DNA of 64,000 bases from Promicromonosporaceae bacterium (GTDB lineage Bacteria > Actinomycetota > Actinomycetes > Actinomycetales > Cellulomonadaceae). The stretch lies in contig WRHK01000011.1 in the NCBI GenBank assembly GCA_009783295.1, positions 16,621-80,620 of the forward strand, in the 5' to 3' direction. This document shows, piece after piece, positions 1 to 8,605 of this stretch. Numbering within the stretch: the stretch's first letter is position 1; every line of letters begins with the position of its first letter. The notes beneath the pieces were generated by a model, which searched no databases, was not told the origin of the DNA, and worked only from the letters and a program-made list of their open reading frames with translations. The translations under genes were made by a program, and so were the position numbers.

Positions 1-226
1 GCTCGCCGCGGCGGGCCTGGCCGGCCTCGAGGTGGACCACCGCGACCACGACGCGCCCACCCGGGCGCGGCTGCGCGACCTCGCGCGGGCTCTGGGCCTG
101 CTGGTCACGGGCTCGAGCGACTACCACGGGGCGGGCAAGCCCAACCGCATCGGCGAGAACACGACGGACCCGGCAGTGCTGGCGCAGATCGAGGAGCAGG
201 GTGAGCTGGCGGTGCTCCGCCCGTGA
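1..226 (+). CDS. PHP-domain phosphoesterase, C-terminal end (partial)
   Basis: The frame is open from base 2 and ends in TGA at 224-226, so only the last 74 or so residues are visible. The segment has 'GLEVDHRDHD' followed by a 'TGSSDYHG' stretch, which is typical of the C-terminal half of PHP-domain metal-dependent phosphoesterases of the YciV/TrpH (RNase AM) type; the His/Asp residues there bind catalytic metals. The stop overlaps the GTG start of marC by 4 nt, so the two are probably co-transcribed and translationally coupled. The family is fairly secure; the substrate (3',5'-nucleotide or RNA end) cannot be judged from this fragment. Confidence 0.8.
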   Translation, partial: LAAAGLAGLEVDHRDHDAPTRARLRDLARALGLLVTGSSDYHGAGKPNRIGENTTDPAVLAQIEEQGELAVLRP

Positions 227-858
227 GCGCCGTGATCGACGTGGCCCTCTTCACCGAGGTGTTCGTGACGCTGTTCGTGATCATGGACCCGCCCGGCACC
301 GTGCCGGTGTTCCTCGCGCTCACGTCACGCATGACGCCCCGGCAGCGCAACCGCGCCGCGCGTCAGGCGATCGTCGTCGCGTTCGGCGTGATCGTGGTGT
401 TCGCCGCGTTCGGGCAGCAGCTGCTCACCTACATGGGCATCTCGCTGCCGGCGCTCCAGGCGTCGGGCGGCCTGCTGCTGCTGTTCGTCGCGCTCGAGCT
501 GCTGACGGGCAAGGCCGAGTCGCCCGAGCCGGCCAAGGGCGGCGCCGTCAACGTGGCCCTGGTTCCGCTCGGGACGCCGCTGCTCGCGGGGCCGGGCGCC
601 ATCGTCGCCACCATGGTGTTCGTCCAGCGGGGCCTGACCCAGGGGGAGTCGCTCGTCTCGCACTGGGTGGCGATCGCCCTGGCCGTCATCGCCGTGCACG
701 TGTGCGTCTACCTGGCCATGCGGTTCGCGAACGTCATCCAGCGGCTCCTGAAGGAGTCCGGCGTCACGCTCGTGACCCGCATCGCCGGCCTGCTGCTCGC
801 GGCGATCGCCGTCCAGATGGTCGCGACGGCGGTCACGGAGTTCGTGCGCGCGGCCTGA
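223..858 (+). CDS. MarC family integral membrane protein
   Basis: This 211-aa protein is almost entirely hydrophobic, with about six membrane segments, and opens with the family-typical pattern 'FVIMDPPGTVPVFLALT' followed by a charged 'RQRNRAARQA' loop. Length and layout match the MarC/UPF0056 family of cytoplasmic-membrane proteins; the family was named after the marRAB locus, but its function remains unknown. The GTG start at 223 overlaps the stop of the upstream PHP gene (GTGA), which supports this start and an operon. The next gene is convergent and begins right after the stop. Confidence 0.88.
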   Translation: MSAVIDVALFTEVFVTLFVIMDPPGTVPVFLALTSRMTPRQRNRAARQAIVVAFGVIVVFAAFGQQLLTYMGISLPALQASGGLLLLFVALELLTGKAESPEPAKGGAVNVALVPLGTPLLAGPGAIVATMVFVQRGLTQGESLVSHWVAIALAVIAVHVCVYLAMRFANVIQRLLKESGVTLVTRIAGLLLAAIAVQMVATAVTEFVRAA

Positions 859-1152
859 TCACCGGACCGGTTCGAGGACGACGTCGATCGTGGCGCCGTC
901 CGCGATGCTCTCGGCCTTCCGCACCGCCTTCTTGACCGGGAGCACGTAGCCCTGCTGCTCGTCGCTGGGGAACACCGACGTCTCCCAGCGGGTGCGGCCG
1001 ACGGTCACGCGGACCTTGATCGAGCCGAACCCGCGCGGCGGCAGCGGGAGCTCGGCGAGCTCGTCGGAGAGCTCCGGCGGGACGGTCACGAACCACCACG
1101 AGTCGGTGCGCGCCTGCCACTGCCAGAGCCGTGCGGAGAAGGTCAGGCGCAT
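859..1152 (-). CDS. DUF1905 domain protein
   Basis: A 97-aa soluble protein matching the small beta-barrel DUF1905 family: an N-terminal 'WQWQARTDSWWFVTVP' strand pair, a central 'GFGSIKVRVTVG' and a 'QGYVLPVKKAVRKA' helix. The biochemical role of DUF1905 is unknown. The gene is convergent with marC and its stop lies immediately beside the marC stop. It lies downstream of the RNA helicase gene on the same strand but is separated from it by a strong hairpin. Confidence 0.85.
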   Translation of the reverse strand: MRLTFSARLWQWQARTDSWWFVTVPPELSDELAELPLPPRGFGSIKVRVTVGRTRWETSVFPSDEQQGYVLPVKKAVRKAESIADGATIDVVLEPVR

Positions 1153-1216
1153 GCGGGAAGGCTAACCGTTGCCCTCGTCGCCGCGACGGGCCCGCGGGAC
1201 GTGGTCTGACGCAGAA

Positions 1217-1260
1217 AACCCACAGCACACAGTGGTGGTAACTGCCGTGTGCTGTGGGTT
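1217..1260. terminator. 14-bp inverted repeat, probable terminator of the RNA helicase gene
   Basis: AACCCACAGCACAC (1217-1230) is the exact reverse complement of GTGTGCTGTGGGTT (1247-1260), around a 16-nt loop that can itself pair CAGT with ACTG. It lies 28 nt beyond the stop of the leftward helicase gene and before DUF1905. There is no T-tract, as is common for actinobacterial terminators. Confidence 0.75.
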
Positions 1261-1288
1261 CTCCGCGCGATGTCCGTCCCCGAGAGGG

Positions 1289-2968
1289 TCAGCCCTCCGA
1301 CGCCGGCTGCTGGGCGTCGCCCGCAGGCCGGCCGCCGCGCGTGCGGCGGCGGGTGCGCGAGCGGTTGCGGGACGCGCCGTCCGACGCCGTGCCCGGCGCC
1401 GTCGCCTCGCCCGCGGGTGCGCCCTCGGCGGGCTTGTGGTCGCCCGCCGGGCGGTCGCCCGAGCGGGTGCGCGTGCGGCCGCGGCCGCCGTCACGCGAGC
1501 CGCCGTCGCGGGAGCCGCTCTCGCGCGAGCCGCCGTCGCGACCGGAGCGGCCACCGTCGCGCGGACCCTGGCCGCGCGAGGACGACGACGTGCGCTTGCC
1601 CGTCTCGCCGAGGTCCTCGATCTTCTCGGCGTCGAGGCCCGCGAGCGTCCGCTTCTCCTGCGGCAGGCGGCCCTTGGTGCCCTCGGGGATGCCCAGGTCG
1701 CTGAACAGGTGCGGCGACGTCGAGTACGTCTCCACCGGCTCGGGCAGCCCCAGGCCGAGCGCCTTGTCGATGAGGCCCCAGCGCGGCAGGTCGTCCCAGT
1801 CGACGAAGGTGACGGCCGTGCCCTTGTTGCCCGCGCGGCCCGTGCGGCCGATGCGGTGCACGTACGTGCGCTCGTCCTCGGGGCACTGGTAGTTGACGAC
1901 GTGCGTGACGTCCTCGACGTCGATGCCGCGGGCGGCGACGTCGGTGGCGACCAGCACGTCGATGTTGCCGTGGCGCAGCGCGCGCAGCGCCTGCTCGCGG
2001 GCGCCCTGGCCGAGGTCGCCGTGGATGGCGCCCGCGGCGAACCCGCGCTCGCGCAGCTCGTCGCTCACCTTCGCGGCCGTGCGCTTGGTGCGCGCGAACA
2101 CGATGGTGCGGCCGCGGCCCTCGGCCTGCAGCAGGCGGGCGAGCACCTCGATCTTGTCGAGGGCATGCGCTCGGTAGGCCACCTGGGTGGTGTTCTTGAC
2201 GGTCGCGCTGTCGTCGTCCGGGTCGGCGGCGCGGATGTGGGTCGGCTGCGACATGTAGCGGCGGGCCATGGCCACGACCGGGCCGGGCATCGTCGCGGAG
2301 AACAGCATGGTGTGCCGCTTGGCGGGCAGGCGGGACAGGATCTTCTCGACGTCGGGCAGGAAGCCCAGGTCGAGCATCTCGTCTGCCTCGTCGAGCACGA
2401 TCGTCTCGGCGCGCAGCAGGTTCAGGTGGCCCTGGTTGAGCAGGTCGACCATGCGGCCCGGCGTGCCCACCACGACCTCCGCGCCCTGGCGCAGCTGCTC
2501 GATCTGCGGCTCGTAGGCGCGGCCGCCGTAGATCTGGATGACGCGCAGGCTGGGGCGGTTGGCGCTCGCGGTGGCGAGGTCGCCCGCGACCTGGACGGCC
2601 AGCTCGCGCGTCGGTGCGACGACGACGGCCTGCGGCTTGCCGGGCGCGACCAGGTCGTCCCAGCCGGGCTCGCCCGGCGCGACGACGCGGTTGAGCAGCG
2701 GCACGCCGAAGCCCAGCGTCTTGCCGGTACCGGTCTTGGCCTGGCCGATGATGTCGTGCCCCTGGAGCGCGACGGGCAGGGTCATCGCCTGGATGGGGAA
2801 CGGGTGGGTGATGCCCACGGCGGCGAGCGCGTCGACGATCTCGGTCTTGACGCCGAAGTCGGCGAACGAGACGTCCTGCCGCTGGATCGAGGAGGCCGCG
2901 TGGTGGGCCTTGGTGGCGTTGGGGGAGGCGAGCGCGGAGGCCGCGCTCGTGGTCTCAGGAATGGTCAC
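1289..2968 (-). CDS. rhlE: DEAD-box ATP-dependent RNA helicase (RhlE/DeaD type)
   Basis: The 559-aa protein has all canonical DEAD-box motifs in order: Q-motif around residues 36-60, Walker A 'AKTGTGKT' (77-84), 'PTREL' (120-124), 'GTPGR', DEAD (193-196), 'SAT' (224-226) and 'HRIGRTGRAG' near residue 370. The last ~110 residues are a disordered basic tail with Arg-Gly-Asp-Gly-Ser repeats, which in this family promotes RNA binding and phase separation. It probably remodels rRNA/mRNA, for example in ribosome assembly or cold adaptation. It is transcribed divergently from the MiaE_2-like gene, the same pairing as Rv3211/Rv3210c in Mycobacterium. Confidence 0.93.
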   Translation of the reverse strand: MTIPETTSAASALASPNATKAHHAASSIQRQDVSFADFGVKTEIVDALAAVGITHPFPIQAMTLPVALQGHDIIGQAKTGTGKTLGFGVPLLNRVVAPGEPGWDDLVAPGKPQAVVVAPTRELAVQVAGDLATASANRPSLRVIQIYGGRAYEPQIEQLRQGAEVVVGTPGRMVDLLNQGHLNLLRAETIVLDEADEMLDLGFLPDVEKILSRLPAKRHTMLFSATMPGPVVAMARRYMSQPTHIRAADPDDDSATVKNTTQVAYRAHALDKIEVLARLLQAEGRGRTIVFARTKRTAAKVSDELRERGFAAGAIHGDLGQGAREQALRALRHGNIDVLVATDVAARGIDVEDVTHVVNYQCPEDERTYVHRIGRTGRAGNKGTAVTFVDWDDLPRWGLIDKALGLGLPEPVETYSTSPHLFSDLGIPEGTKGRLPQEKRTLAGLDAEKIEDLGETGKRTSSSSRGQGPRDGGRSGRDGGSRESGSRDGGSRDGGRGRTRTRSGDRPAGDHKPAEGAPAGEATAPGTASDGASRNRSRTRRRTRGGRPAGDAQQPASEG

Positions 2969-3005
2969 AAGTGCCTTCGGTCAGTCGTCGGTGCGGCGCG
3001 CTGCC

Positions 3006-3031
3006 GGTGGGTCGAGCCTGTCGAGGCCACC
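3006..3031. repeat. Dispersed palindromic repeat (TCGAgcctgTCGA family)
   Basis: The segment reads GGTGG-GTCGAGCCTGTCGAGG-CCACC, an imperfect palindrome in the 5' region of the RNA helicase gene. Closely related copies occur at 6391, 10296 and 62141, so this is a dispersed repeat rather than a gene-specific operator. Confidence 0.6.
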
Positions 3032-3200
3032 GTGCGTCGGCGCGCACCGTATGGACGGCAGCCGATCGCGGAAGGACGCGCGAGGCCTTTGGATCGACGG
3101 GTAGGACCCGGATCCGCTGGCCGTCGCAGGAGAACTGCACGAGAACGACCGGGCAACCGTGGTACGGCGGCAGTCTACGCGACGGGCTGTTACCGGACCG

Positions 3201-3206
3201 TATCCT
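3201..3206 (+). promoter_or_regulatory. -10 box of a leaderless promoter
   Basis: TATCCT ends 6 nt before the ATG at 3213. That spacing puts the transcription start at or next to the start codon, and no ribosome-binding site is visible, so leaderless translation is likely. This also decides the start over the longer ORF beginning at 3159. Confidence 0.6.
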
Positions 3207-3212
3207 GGCCGC

Positions 3213-3884
3213 ATGAGCGATCAGCCCGGCGCGCCCGAGTCCTCCCTGCTGGAGGTCGCGGGGCTCGCGGCCTACGTGCGGCTCGGGCTGTTCGGCCTCA
3301 TCGGCGAGCACACGTGGGACGCACCCGACCTGGCCTCGGCGCAGCGCATGGTCGCGATCGCGCGGCGCGTCAGCGAGCAGCAGGACGTGCTGCTCGCGAT
3401 CGGCGCCTCGCACGGGCTCGACGCCGTGACCCTGATGCAGCCGTTCGACGGCGTGCTCGACGCCTTCGAGGCGCGCACCCCCGAGTCCAGCTGGTGGGAG
3501 GGGCTGCTCAAGGGGATCGTCGGGCACGGCGTGTCCTCCGACCTGTGCCGCCTGCTCGCGCGCGGCCTCACCGGCCCGCAGGCCGCCGAGGTCGCGGACG
3601 CGATGCGCTACTCCGACGACGACGACCGCGCCACGGCGATCGTGCGCGCCGGCGTCGACGCGGACGGCCGGCTGGGCTCGCGTCTCGCCCTGTGGGGGCG
3701 GCGCGTGGTCGGCGAGTCGCTGTCGCTCGCCCAGGAGCTCATGACCACGCGGCCCGCGTTCACCGCGCTGGCCCGGGCTGCGGCGTCGGGCGCCGGCGTC
3801 GAGGGCGACGCCGTCGCCTGGGTGCTCGGGGAGCTGACCGCCGAGCACACGCGGCGCATGGACCGCATGGGCCTGGCGGCCTGA
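3213..3884 (+). CDS. Ferritin-like-fold protein (MiaE_2 / PF13794 type)
   Basis: A 223-aa all-helical protein. It belongs to the actinobacterial ferritin-like family related to tRNA hydroxylase MiaE, with acidic and His residues such as 'GEHTWDAPDLA' and a C-terminal 'ELTAEHTRRMDRM' that could provide di-iron ligands. Whether it hydroxylates tRNA is unproven. The ATG at 3213 is chosen over the ORF-track start at 3159 because a -10 box lies 6 nt upstream and the extra residues are low-complexity. It is divergent from rhlE and convergent with DUF3107, as in Mycobacterium (Rv3210c). Confidence 0.85.
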   Translation: MSDQPGAPESSLLEVAGLAAYVRLGLFGLIGEHTWDAPDLASAQRMVAIARRVSEQQDVLLAIGASHGLDAVTLMQPFDGVLDAFEARTPESSWWEGLLKGIVGHGVSSDLCRLLARGLTGPQAAEVADAMRYSDDDDRATAIVRAGVDADGRLGSRLALWGRRVVGESLSLAQELMTTRPAFTALARAAASGAGVEGDAVAWVLGELTAEHTRRMDRMGLAA

Positions 3885-3888
3885 CGGC

Positions 3889-4119
3889 TCAGAGCGAGCC
3901 GAACCCCACCCGGCGCGTCTCCTCCGGGCCCACCTCGACGTAGCCGATGGTCGACGTCGGCACGTACACGCGGCGGCCGCGGGTGTCGGTGAGCTCGAGC
4001 ACGCCGCCGTCGGCGAGCGCCTTCCTGAGCGTCTCGGCGACCTGCTCAGCCGTCAGGTCCGTCTCGATGGCCAGCTCGCGCGGCAGGTTCTGCACACCGA
4101 TCGTGACTTCCACGTTCAC
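3889..4119 (-). CDS. DUF3107 small conserved protein
   Basis: A 76-aa protein matching the actinobacteria-specific DUF3107 family (Rv3208A/TB9.4 relatives): 'VEVTIGVQNLPRELAIET' then a 'VAETLRKAL' helix and a C-terminal 'STIGYVEVG' strand. The function is unknown. A good SD, AAGGAGTG, precedes the ATG at 4119. The stop is 4 nt from that of the convergent MiaE_2-like gene, and synteny with Mycobacterium is conserved. Confidence 0.88.
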   Translation of the reverse strand: MNVEVTIGVQNLPRELAIETDLTAEQVAETLRKALADGGVLELTDTRGRRVYVPTSTIGYVEVGPEETRRVGFGSL

Positions 4120-4278
4120 TCCTTTGGCGGCGCGCTGGTGCGCGCGAATGCTTGCGGACGCCCGGTGACCCGGGGCCTCCGTCGATCCTAAGCAGCGCGT
4201 ACGCGCTGCCGGGCCAGCGGGGACCGGGTTTCGCCGAGGGCCGATCCGGGCGGGCGGGGCGCGGCTCCGCCCGCCCGG

Positions 4279-4941
4279 TCAGTGCGCCTCGGGCGCGACG
4301 AGCTCGACCTTCGCGCCAGCCGGGAGGGCCTGCACCAGCCGCAGCCGGGCGAGGGCCGGGTGGTCGTCGAGCAGCCGCGCCCCGTTCGCCAGGGAGCGGA
4401 GCGCCGCCGTCTCGGCCCGGGCAGCCTCGAGCTGGGCGGCGCCGTGCAGCCGCGCCGTCGCGAGGGCCGCGTACGCCGAGCGCACGTCGGACGGCAGGAT
4501 CACGTCCTTGACGACGACGTCGCGCACCTCGATGCCGACGGTCGACGCCGCGGCGGCGGCCGGGGCGACCGCGGCCGCCGCGAGCAGCCGCCGGCCGCCG
4601 CGCACGACGGCCTCGACCTCGGCGTCGGCGAGCGCGTCGCGCAGCGCCACCTGCGCGGCGAGGTGCACGACGTCGAACGCGTCGGCCGCGGACTCGAGGA
4701 ACGTGCGCGGCTCCGCGACGCGCCACCGGACCGCGAGCGTGACCCGCACGGTGAGCCCGTCGGCGGTGGGCACCTCCTGCGGGGCGAGCGTGGTGACGCG
4801 GTCGAGCATCGGGACGCGCACGTGGCGCGTGCGGCGGCCGTACGGGTGGCGGCCGGGCGGGAGCACGCGGGCGAAGCGGCCGTCGACGTACTCGACGGCG
4901 TTCTCGGTGGCGTGCACGGTGATCTTGCGGAACAGGGACAT
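4279..4941 (-). CDS. SPFH/Band 7 domain protein
   Basis: The 220-aa product starting 'MSLFRKITV' has an SPFH (stomatin/prohibitin) core: 'RVLPPGRHPYGRRTRHV', a 'PTADGLTVRVTLAVRWRV' strand pair and a 'GIEVRDVVVKDVILP' segment, followed by an Ala/Glu-rich helix. Many SPFH proteins scaffold membrane microdomains; this one lacks an obvious N-terminal membrane segment and is short, as in cytosolic slipin relatives. The start at 4941 is preceded by GGGAGGAGG. The longer ORF-track start at 5178 reads through a tRNA-like 3' fragment and is rejected. Confidence 0.82.
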   Translation of the reverse strand: MSLFRKITVHATENAVEYVDGRFARVLPPGRHPYGRRTRHVRVPMLDRVTTLAPQEVPTADGLTVRVTLAVRWRVAEPRTFLESAADAFDVVHLAAQVALRDALADAEVEAVVRGGRRLLAAAAVAPAAAAASTVGIEVRDVVVKDVILPSDVRSAYAALATARLHGAAQLEAARAETAALRSLANGARLLDDHPALARLRLVQALPAGAKVELVAPEAH

Positions 4942-5281
4942 GGGTGGCCTCCTCCCGGCTGGCCGGGCGCTGCGTGGTGGGTGGTCGGTGGGGCGGGCGG
5001 CGTCGCGCCGGGGTGCGGGGCTGCGGCCGTCGTCCTGACCGGCCGGGCCGCTGGCACCCGCGGCGCCGGTGACGCCACCCGCCCGCACGCTGGAGAAGGG
5101 ATTCGAACCCCGGGCGCGGTACAGGCGCTGTGACCTGGAGTGCGCGAGGTACGACGCGCAGGACCGACGCCGGCACACCGGGTCGGCTGCTGATCTCGCG
5201 CGCCGTGGACGCTACGCGCGCGCAGCGCCGCAGGTCCACCGGTTTTGAGGCCGTGTCGGTGGCCCATGGTCTGATGCGGCC

Positions 5282-8200
5282 ATGACGTCACGCCCCGCGC
5301 CCCGGCTCGTGCCCCCCGCACCCGTCGCCGGGTCCGGGGTGGACCTCGACCCCACGCAGCGGGTCGCCCTGGAAGAGGCGCGTACGGCGCCGGCGCTGCT
5401 GGTCGCGGGCGCGCCCGGCACGGGCCGCACCACGGTCGCGGCTGCGGTCGCCGTCGAGGCCGTCACCGCCTGGGGCCTCGACCCCGCGCGCGTGCTGGTG
5501 ATCGCCGCGTCCCGCCGCTCCGCCGCGCGGCTGCGCGACCAGGTGGCCGCCGCGTCCGGGCGCACGCTCGGCGCGCCGATGGTGCGGACGGCGTCGTCGG
5601 CGGCGTTCGCGGTGCTGCGCACCCGCGCGGCGGCGCTGGGGGAGCCGACGCCCACGCTGGTCTCCGGTCCGGAGCAGGACCTCGTGCTCGCGGAGCTGCT
5701 CGCCGGCCACCTCGAGGGAGAAGGCGCCCCGCTGCTGCTGCCCGACGGCCTGCCGGAGGACGCCCTGGGCCTGCGCGGGCTGCGGCAGGAGCTGCGCGAC
5801 CTGCTCATGCGTGCCGCGGAGCGCGGCGTCGGGCCCGTCGACCTCGCCGACCTGGGCCGCCGCCACGCCCGCCCCGAGTGGCGCATGGCCGCGCAGCTCT
5901 ACGAGGAGTACCTCGACGTCACCGCGCTGCGGCTCGGCACGCCCGACGCCGGCCCGCGCTACGACCCGGCCGTCGTGGTCGACGAGGCGGCGCAGTCGAT
6001 CGCCGCGTGGGACGACGAGGTGCCCGGCGCACCCCGGCCCACGTGGGACCTCGTGGTGGTCGACGACTACCAGGAGGCGACCGTCGCCACCGCACGGCTG
6101 CTGCACGTGCTCGCCGACGACGGCGCGCGGCTCGTGCTGCTCGCCGACCCCGACTCGACCGTCCAGGGGTTCCGCGGGGCGGCGCCCGGGCTGGTGGGAC
6201 GGGCCGCGGCGCCCGGCCGTTCCCGCGGGGAGCGGTCCGTCGGGGCGTTCGGCGCCGACGTCGTGGTGCTCGGCACGGTGTGGCGCCAGACGCAGGAGCT
6301 GCGAGAGGTCACCCGGGCGGTGACCTCGCGGATCCCGACGGTCGGCGGCCCGTTCCAGCGCGCGGCGACGGCGGCGCCGACGCCGTCGGTGGTCGAGCCC
6401 GTCGAGACCAGGCCGGAGGCCTCGACGCACGAGACCATCGACGGCGCCGCCGTCGCCGTCCTGGCGGGCGCCGCCCAGGAGGCCGCGCACATCGCCCGCG
6501 AGCTGCGCGCCGAGCACCTGCTGCACGGCACCCCGTGGGAGCGCATGGCCGTGATCGCCCGCACCGGCGACCGGCTGGCCGCGCTGCGCCGGGACCTGGT
6601 CGCCGCGTCGGTGCCGGTCGCGTTGCTCGGCTCGGACGTGCCGCTGCGCGAGGAGCCCGCCGTCGCGCCGCTGCTCGCCGCCGTGCGGGTCTGCGCCGGC
6701 GCCGTGCCCGGCAGCCTGGACGCGCTGCTCGAGGACCTCGGCGAGGAGGCGTCGCCGTACCCCCTGCTCGACGCCGCGACGGCGGCCGCGCTGCTCACCT
6801 CCCCGGTGGGCGGCCTCGACGCCGTCGCGCTGCGGCGGCTGCGCCGAGCGCTGCGTGCGGAGGAGCTCGCCGGCGGGGGCGGCCGGTCGTCGGACGCGCT
6901 GCTGGTCGAGCTGCTGGGCGACCCGGCCCGCACGGCCACGCTCCCGGCGACGGTGAAGCGCGGCCCGACGACGGTCGCGCGCGTGCTCGCCGCCGGGCGC
7001 ACCGCCGCCGCGGAGCCGGGCGCGACGGCGCAGACCGTGCTGTGGGCCGTCTGGGACGCGACCGGCCTGGCCGCACGCTGGCGGGACGCGGCGCTCGCGG
7101 GCGGCCCCGCCGGCGTGCGCGCCGACCGCGACCTCGACGCGGTGCTCGCGCTCTTCCGGGCTGCCGAGACGTACGTCGACCGCATGCCGGGGGCGCCCGT
7201 CGCGGCGTTCGTCGACTACCTGGCCTCGCAGGACCTGCCCGCGGACTCGCTCGCGGCCTCCGCGTCGGGGGCGCACGCCGTCGAGGCGCTGACGCCCGCC
7301 GGGGCCGCGGGACGCGAGTGGGACGTGGTCGTGGTGGCGGGCGTGCAGGACGGCGTGTGGCCTGACCTGCGGCTTCGCGACTCGCTGCTCGGGTCGCAGG
7401 CGCTCGTCGAGCTGCTCGCCGGCCGCTCGCAGGACGCCTACGCGCTGGGTCCGGAGGCGCGCGCGCAGGTGCTCGCCGACGAGCTGCGGGCGTTCGCCGT
7501 CGCGACGTCCCGGGCCCGGCGTCGGCTGCTGGTGACGGCGGTCGAGGACGCGGAGGACGCCCCGAGCGTCTTCTGCGACCTCGTGGTGCCGCCGGGGGAG
7601 GACGACGGCGAGGGCGCCCGGGACCCGCGACGCGTCGACGCCGGCGCCCCGCTGGACCTGCGCGGCGTCGTGGCGACGGCCCGTGCGGTGCTGGTGCGCG
7701 CGGCGGTGGCCGAGTCGCCTGCGACGGACGAGAGCGCCGTCGCCGCGGCGCTGCTCGCCGACCTCGCCGCCGTGGACGTCCCCGAGGCCGACCCGCGCAC
7801 CTGGTACGGCGTCGCGGGCGCCTCGAGCGACGCCGCGCTGTGGGGCCCGGACGACGTCGTGCCGGTGTCGCCGTCCAAGGTCGAGACCGTGACCACGTGC
7901 GCGCTGCGCTGGTCGTTCGAGGCGGCGGGCGGCACGGCCGCCGACGACACGACCCAGACGCTCGGCACGCTCGTGCACGCGATCGCCGAGGCGCTGCCCG
8001 GCGGCTCGCTGCACGAGCTCAAGGCGGAGCTGGACCGGCGCTGGCCGCAGCTGGCGCTGCCGCCCGGCTGGCCCGCGCGGCAGCTGCGGGAGCGGGCGGA
8101 GCGCATGGTCGAGAAGCTCGCCGCCTACCTGGCCGACTCCGGGCAGGTGCTCGCGGTGGAGGCGTCGTTCGACCTGGAGGTGGGCCGGGCGCGGCTGCGC

Positions 8201-8605
8201 GGCACCATCGACCGCGTCGAGGACGCCGGAGAGGGCAAGGCCGTCGTCGCCGACCTCAAGACCGGCCGCAGCCAGCCGACCGTCGAGCAGGCGCTGCAGC
8301 ACCCGCAGCTCGGCGCCTACCAGCTCGCCGTCGAGGGCGGCGCCCTGGACCTGCCCGAGCGTACGCGCGCGGCGGGCGCCCGCCTGGTGTTCGTGGGCAC
8401 GGACGCGGTCAAGCCGTCGCTGCGCGTGCAGCCGGCGCTCGCCCCGGAGCCGGACGGCTCGAGCTGGGCGTCCGCCCTGGTGGAGCAGGCCGCGGACACG
8501 ATGGCGGCGGCGCGGTTCGGCGCGCACCGCAACGACCTGTGCACGGTCTGCCCGGTGCGCCGGTCGTGCCCCGTGCAGCCCGAGGGAAGGGGTGTGGTCG
8601 CGTGA
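5282..8605 (+). CDS. adnA: AdnA-like subunit of the AdnAB helicase-nuclease
   Basis: The 1107-aa protein has a UvrD-like N-terminal motor and a C-terminal RecB-like nuclease. Walker A is degenerate, 'GAPGTGRTT' (about residues 43-51) with Arg instead of the catalytic Lys, and Walker B is 'DDYQE' (261-265). The nuclease has 'GTIDRVED' and 'VADLKTG' (around 993) plus four Cys (one near 870 and 'CTVCPVRRSC' near 1086-1095) that fit a 4Fe-4S cluster. In mycobacteria AdnAB resects double-strand breaks, and AdnB is the main motor. The gene overlaps adnB by GTGA. A dispersed palindrome has added a 'VVEPVET' segment near residue 371. Confidence 0.88.
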   Translation: MTSRPAPRLVPPAPVAGSGVDLDPTQRVALEEARTAPALLVAGAPGTGRTTVAAAVAVEAVTAWGLDPARVLVIAASRRSAARLRDQVAAASGRTLGAPMVRTASSAAFAVLRTRAAALGEPTPTLVSGPEQDLVLAELLAGHLEGEGAPLLLPDGLPEDALGLRGLRQELRDLLMRAAERGVGPVDLADLGRRHARPEWRMAAQLYEEYLDVTALRLGTPDAGPRYDPAVVVDEAAQSIAAWDDEVPGAPRPTWDLVVVDDYQEATVATARLLHVLADDGARLVLLADPDSTVQGFRGAAPGLVGRAAAPGRSRGERSVGAFGADVVVLGTVWRQTQELREVTRAVTSRIPTVGGPFQRAATAAPTPSVVEPVETRPEASTHETIDGAAVAVLAGAAQEAAHIARELRAEHLLHGTPWERMAVIARTGDRLAALRRDLVAASVPVALLGSDVPLREEPAVAPLLAAVRVCAGAVPGSLDALLEDLGEEASPYPLLDAATAAALLTSPVGGLDAVALRRLRRALRAEELAGGGGRSSDALLVELLGDPARTATLPATVKRGPTTVARVLAAGRTAAAEPGATAQTVLWAVWDATGLAARWRDAALAGGPAGVRADRDLDAVLALFRAAETYVDRMPGAPVAAFVDYLASQDLPADSLAASASGAHAVEALTPAGAAGREWDVVVVAGVQDGVWPDLRLRDSLLGSQALVELLAGRSQDAYALGPEARAQVLADELRAFAVATSRARRRLLVTAVEDAEDAPSVFCDLVVPPGEDDGEGARDPRRVDAGAPLDLRGVVATARAVLVRAAVAESPATDESAVAAALLADLAAVDVPEADPRTWYGVAGASSDAALWGPDDVVPVSPSKVETVTTCALRWSFEAAGGTAADDTTQTLGTLVHAIAEALPGGSLHELKAELDRRWPQLALPPGWPARQLRERAERMVEKLAAYLADSGQVLAVEASFDLEVGRARLRGTIDRVEDAGEGKAVVADLKTGRSQPTVEQALQHPQLGAYQLAVEGGALDLPERTRAAGARLVFVGTDAVKPSLRVQPALAPEPDGSSWASALVEQAADTMAAARFGAHRNDLCTVCPVRRSCPVQPEGRGVVA
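6391..6409. repeat. Dispersed palindromic repeat inside adnA
   Basis: GGTCGAGCCCGTCGAGACC is a near-copy of the repeats at 3006, 10296 and 62141 and encodes part of 'VVEPVET' in a linker before the 2A-like motor region. Insertion in frame into a linker suggests that the repeat is tolerated there. Confidence 0.6.
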
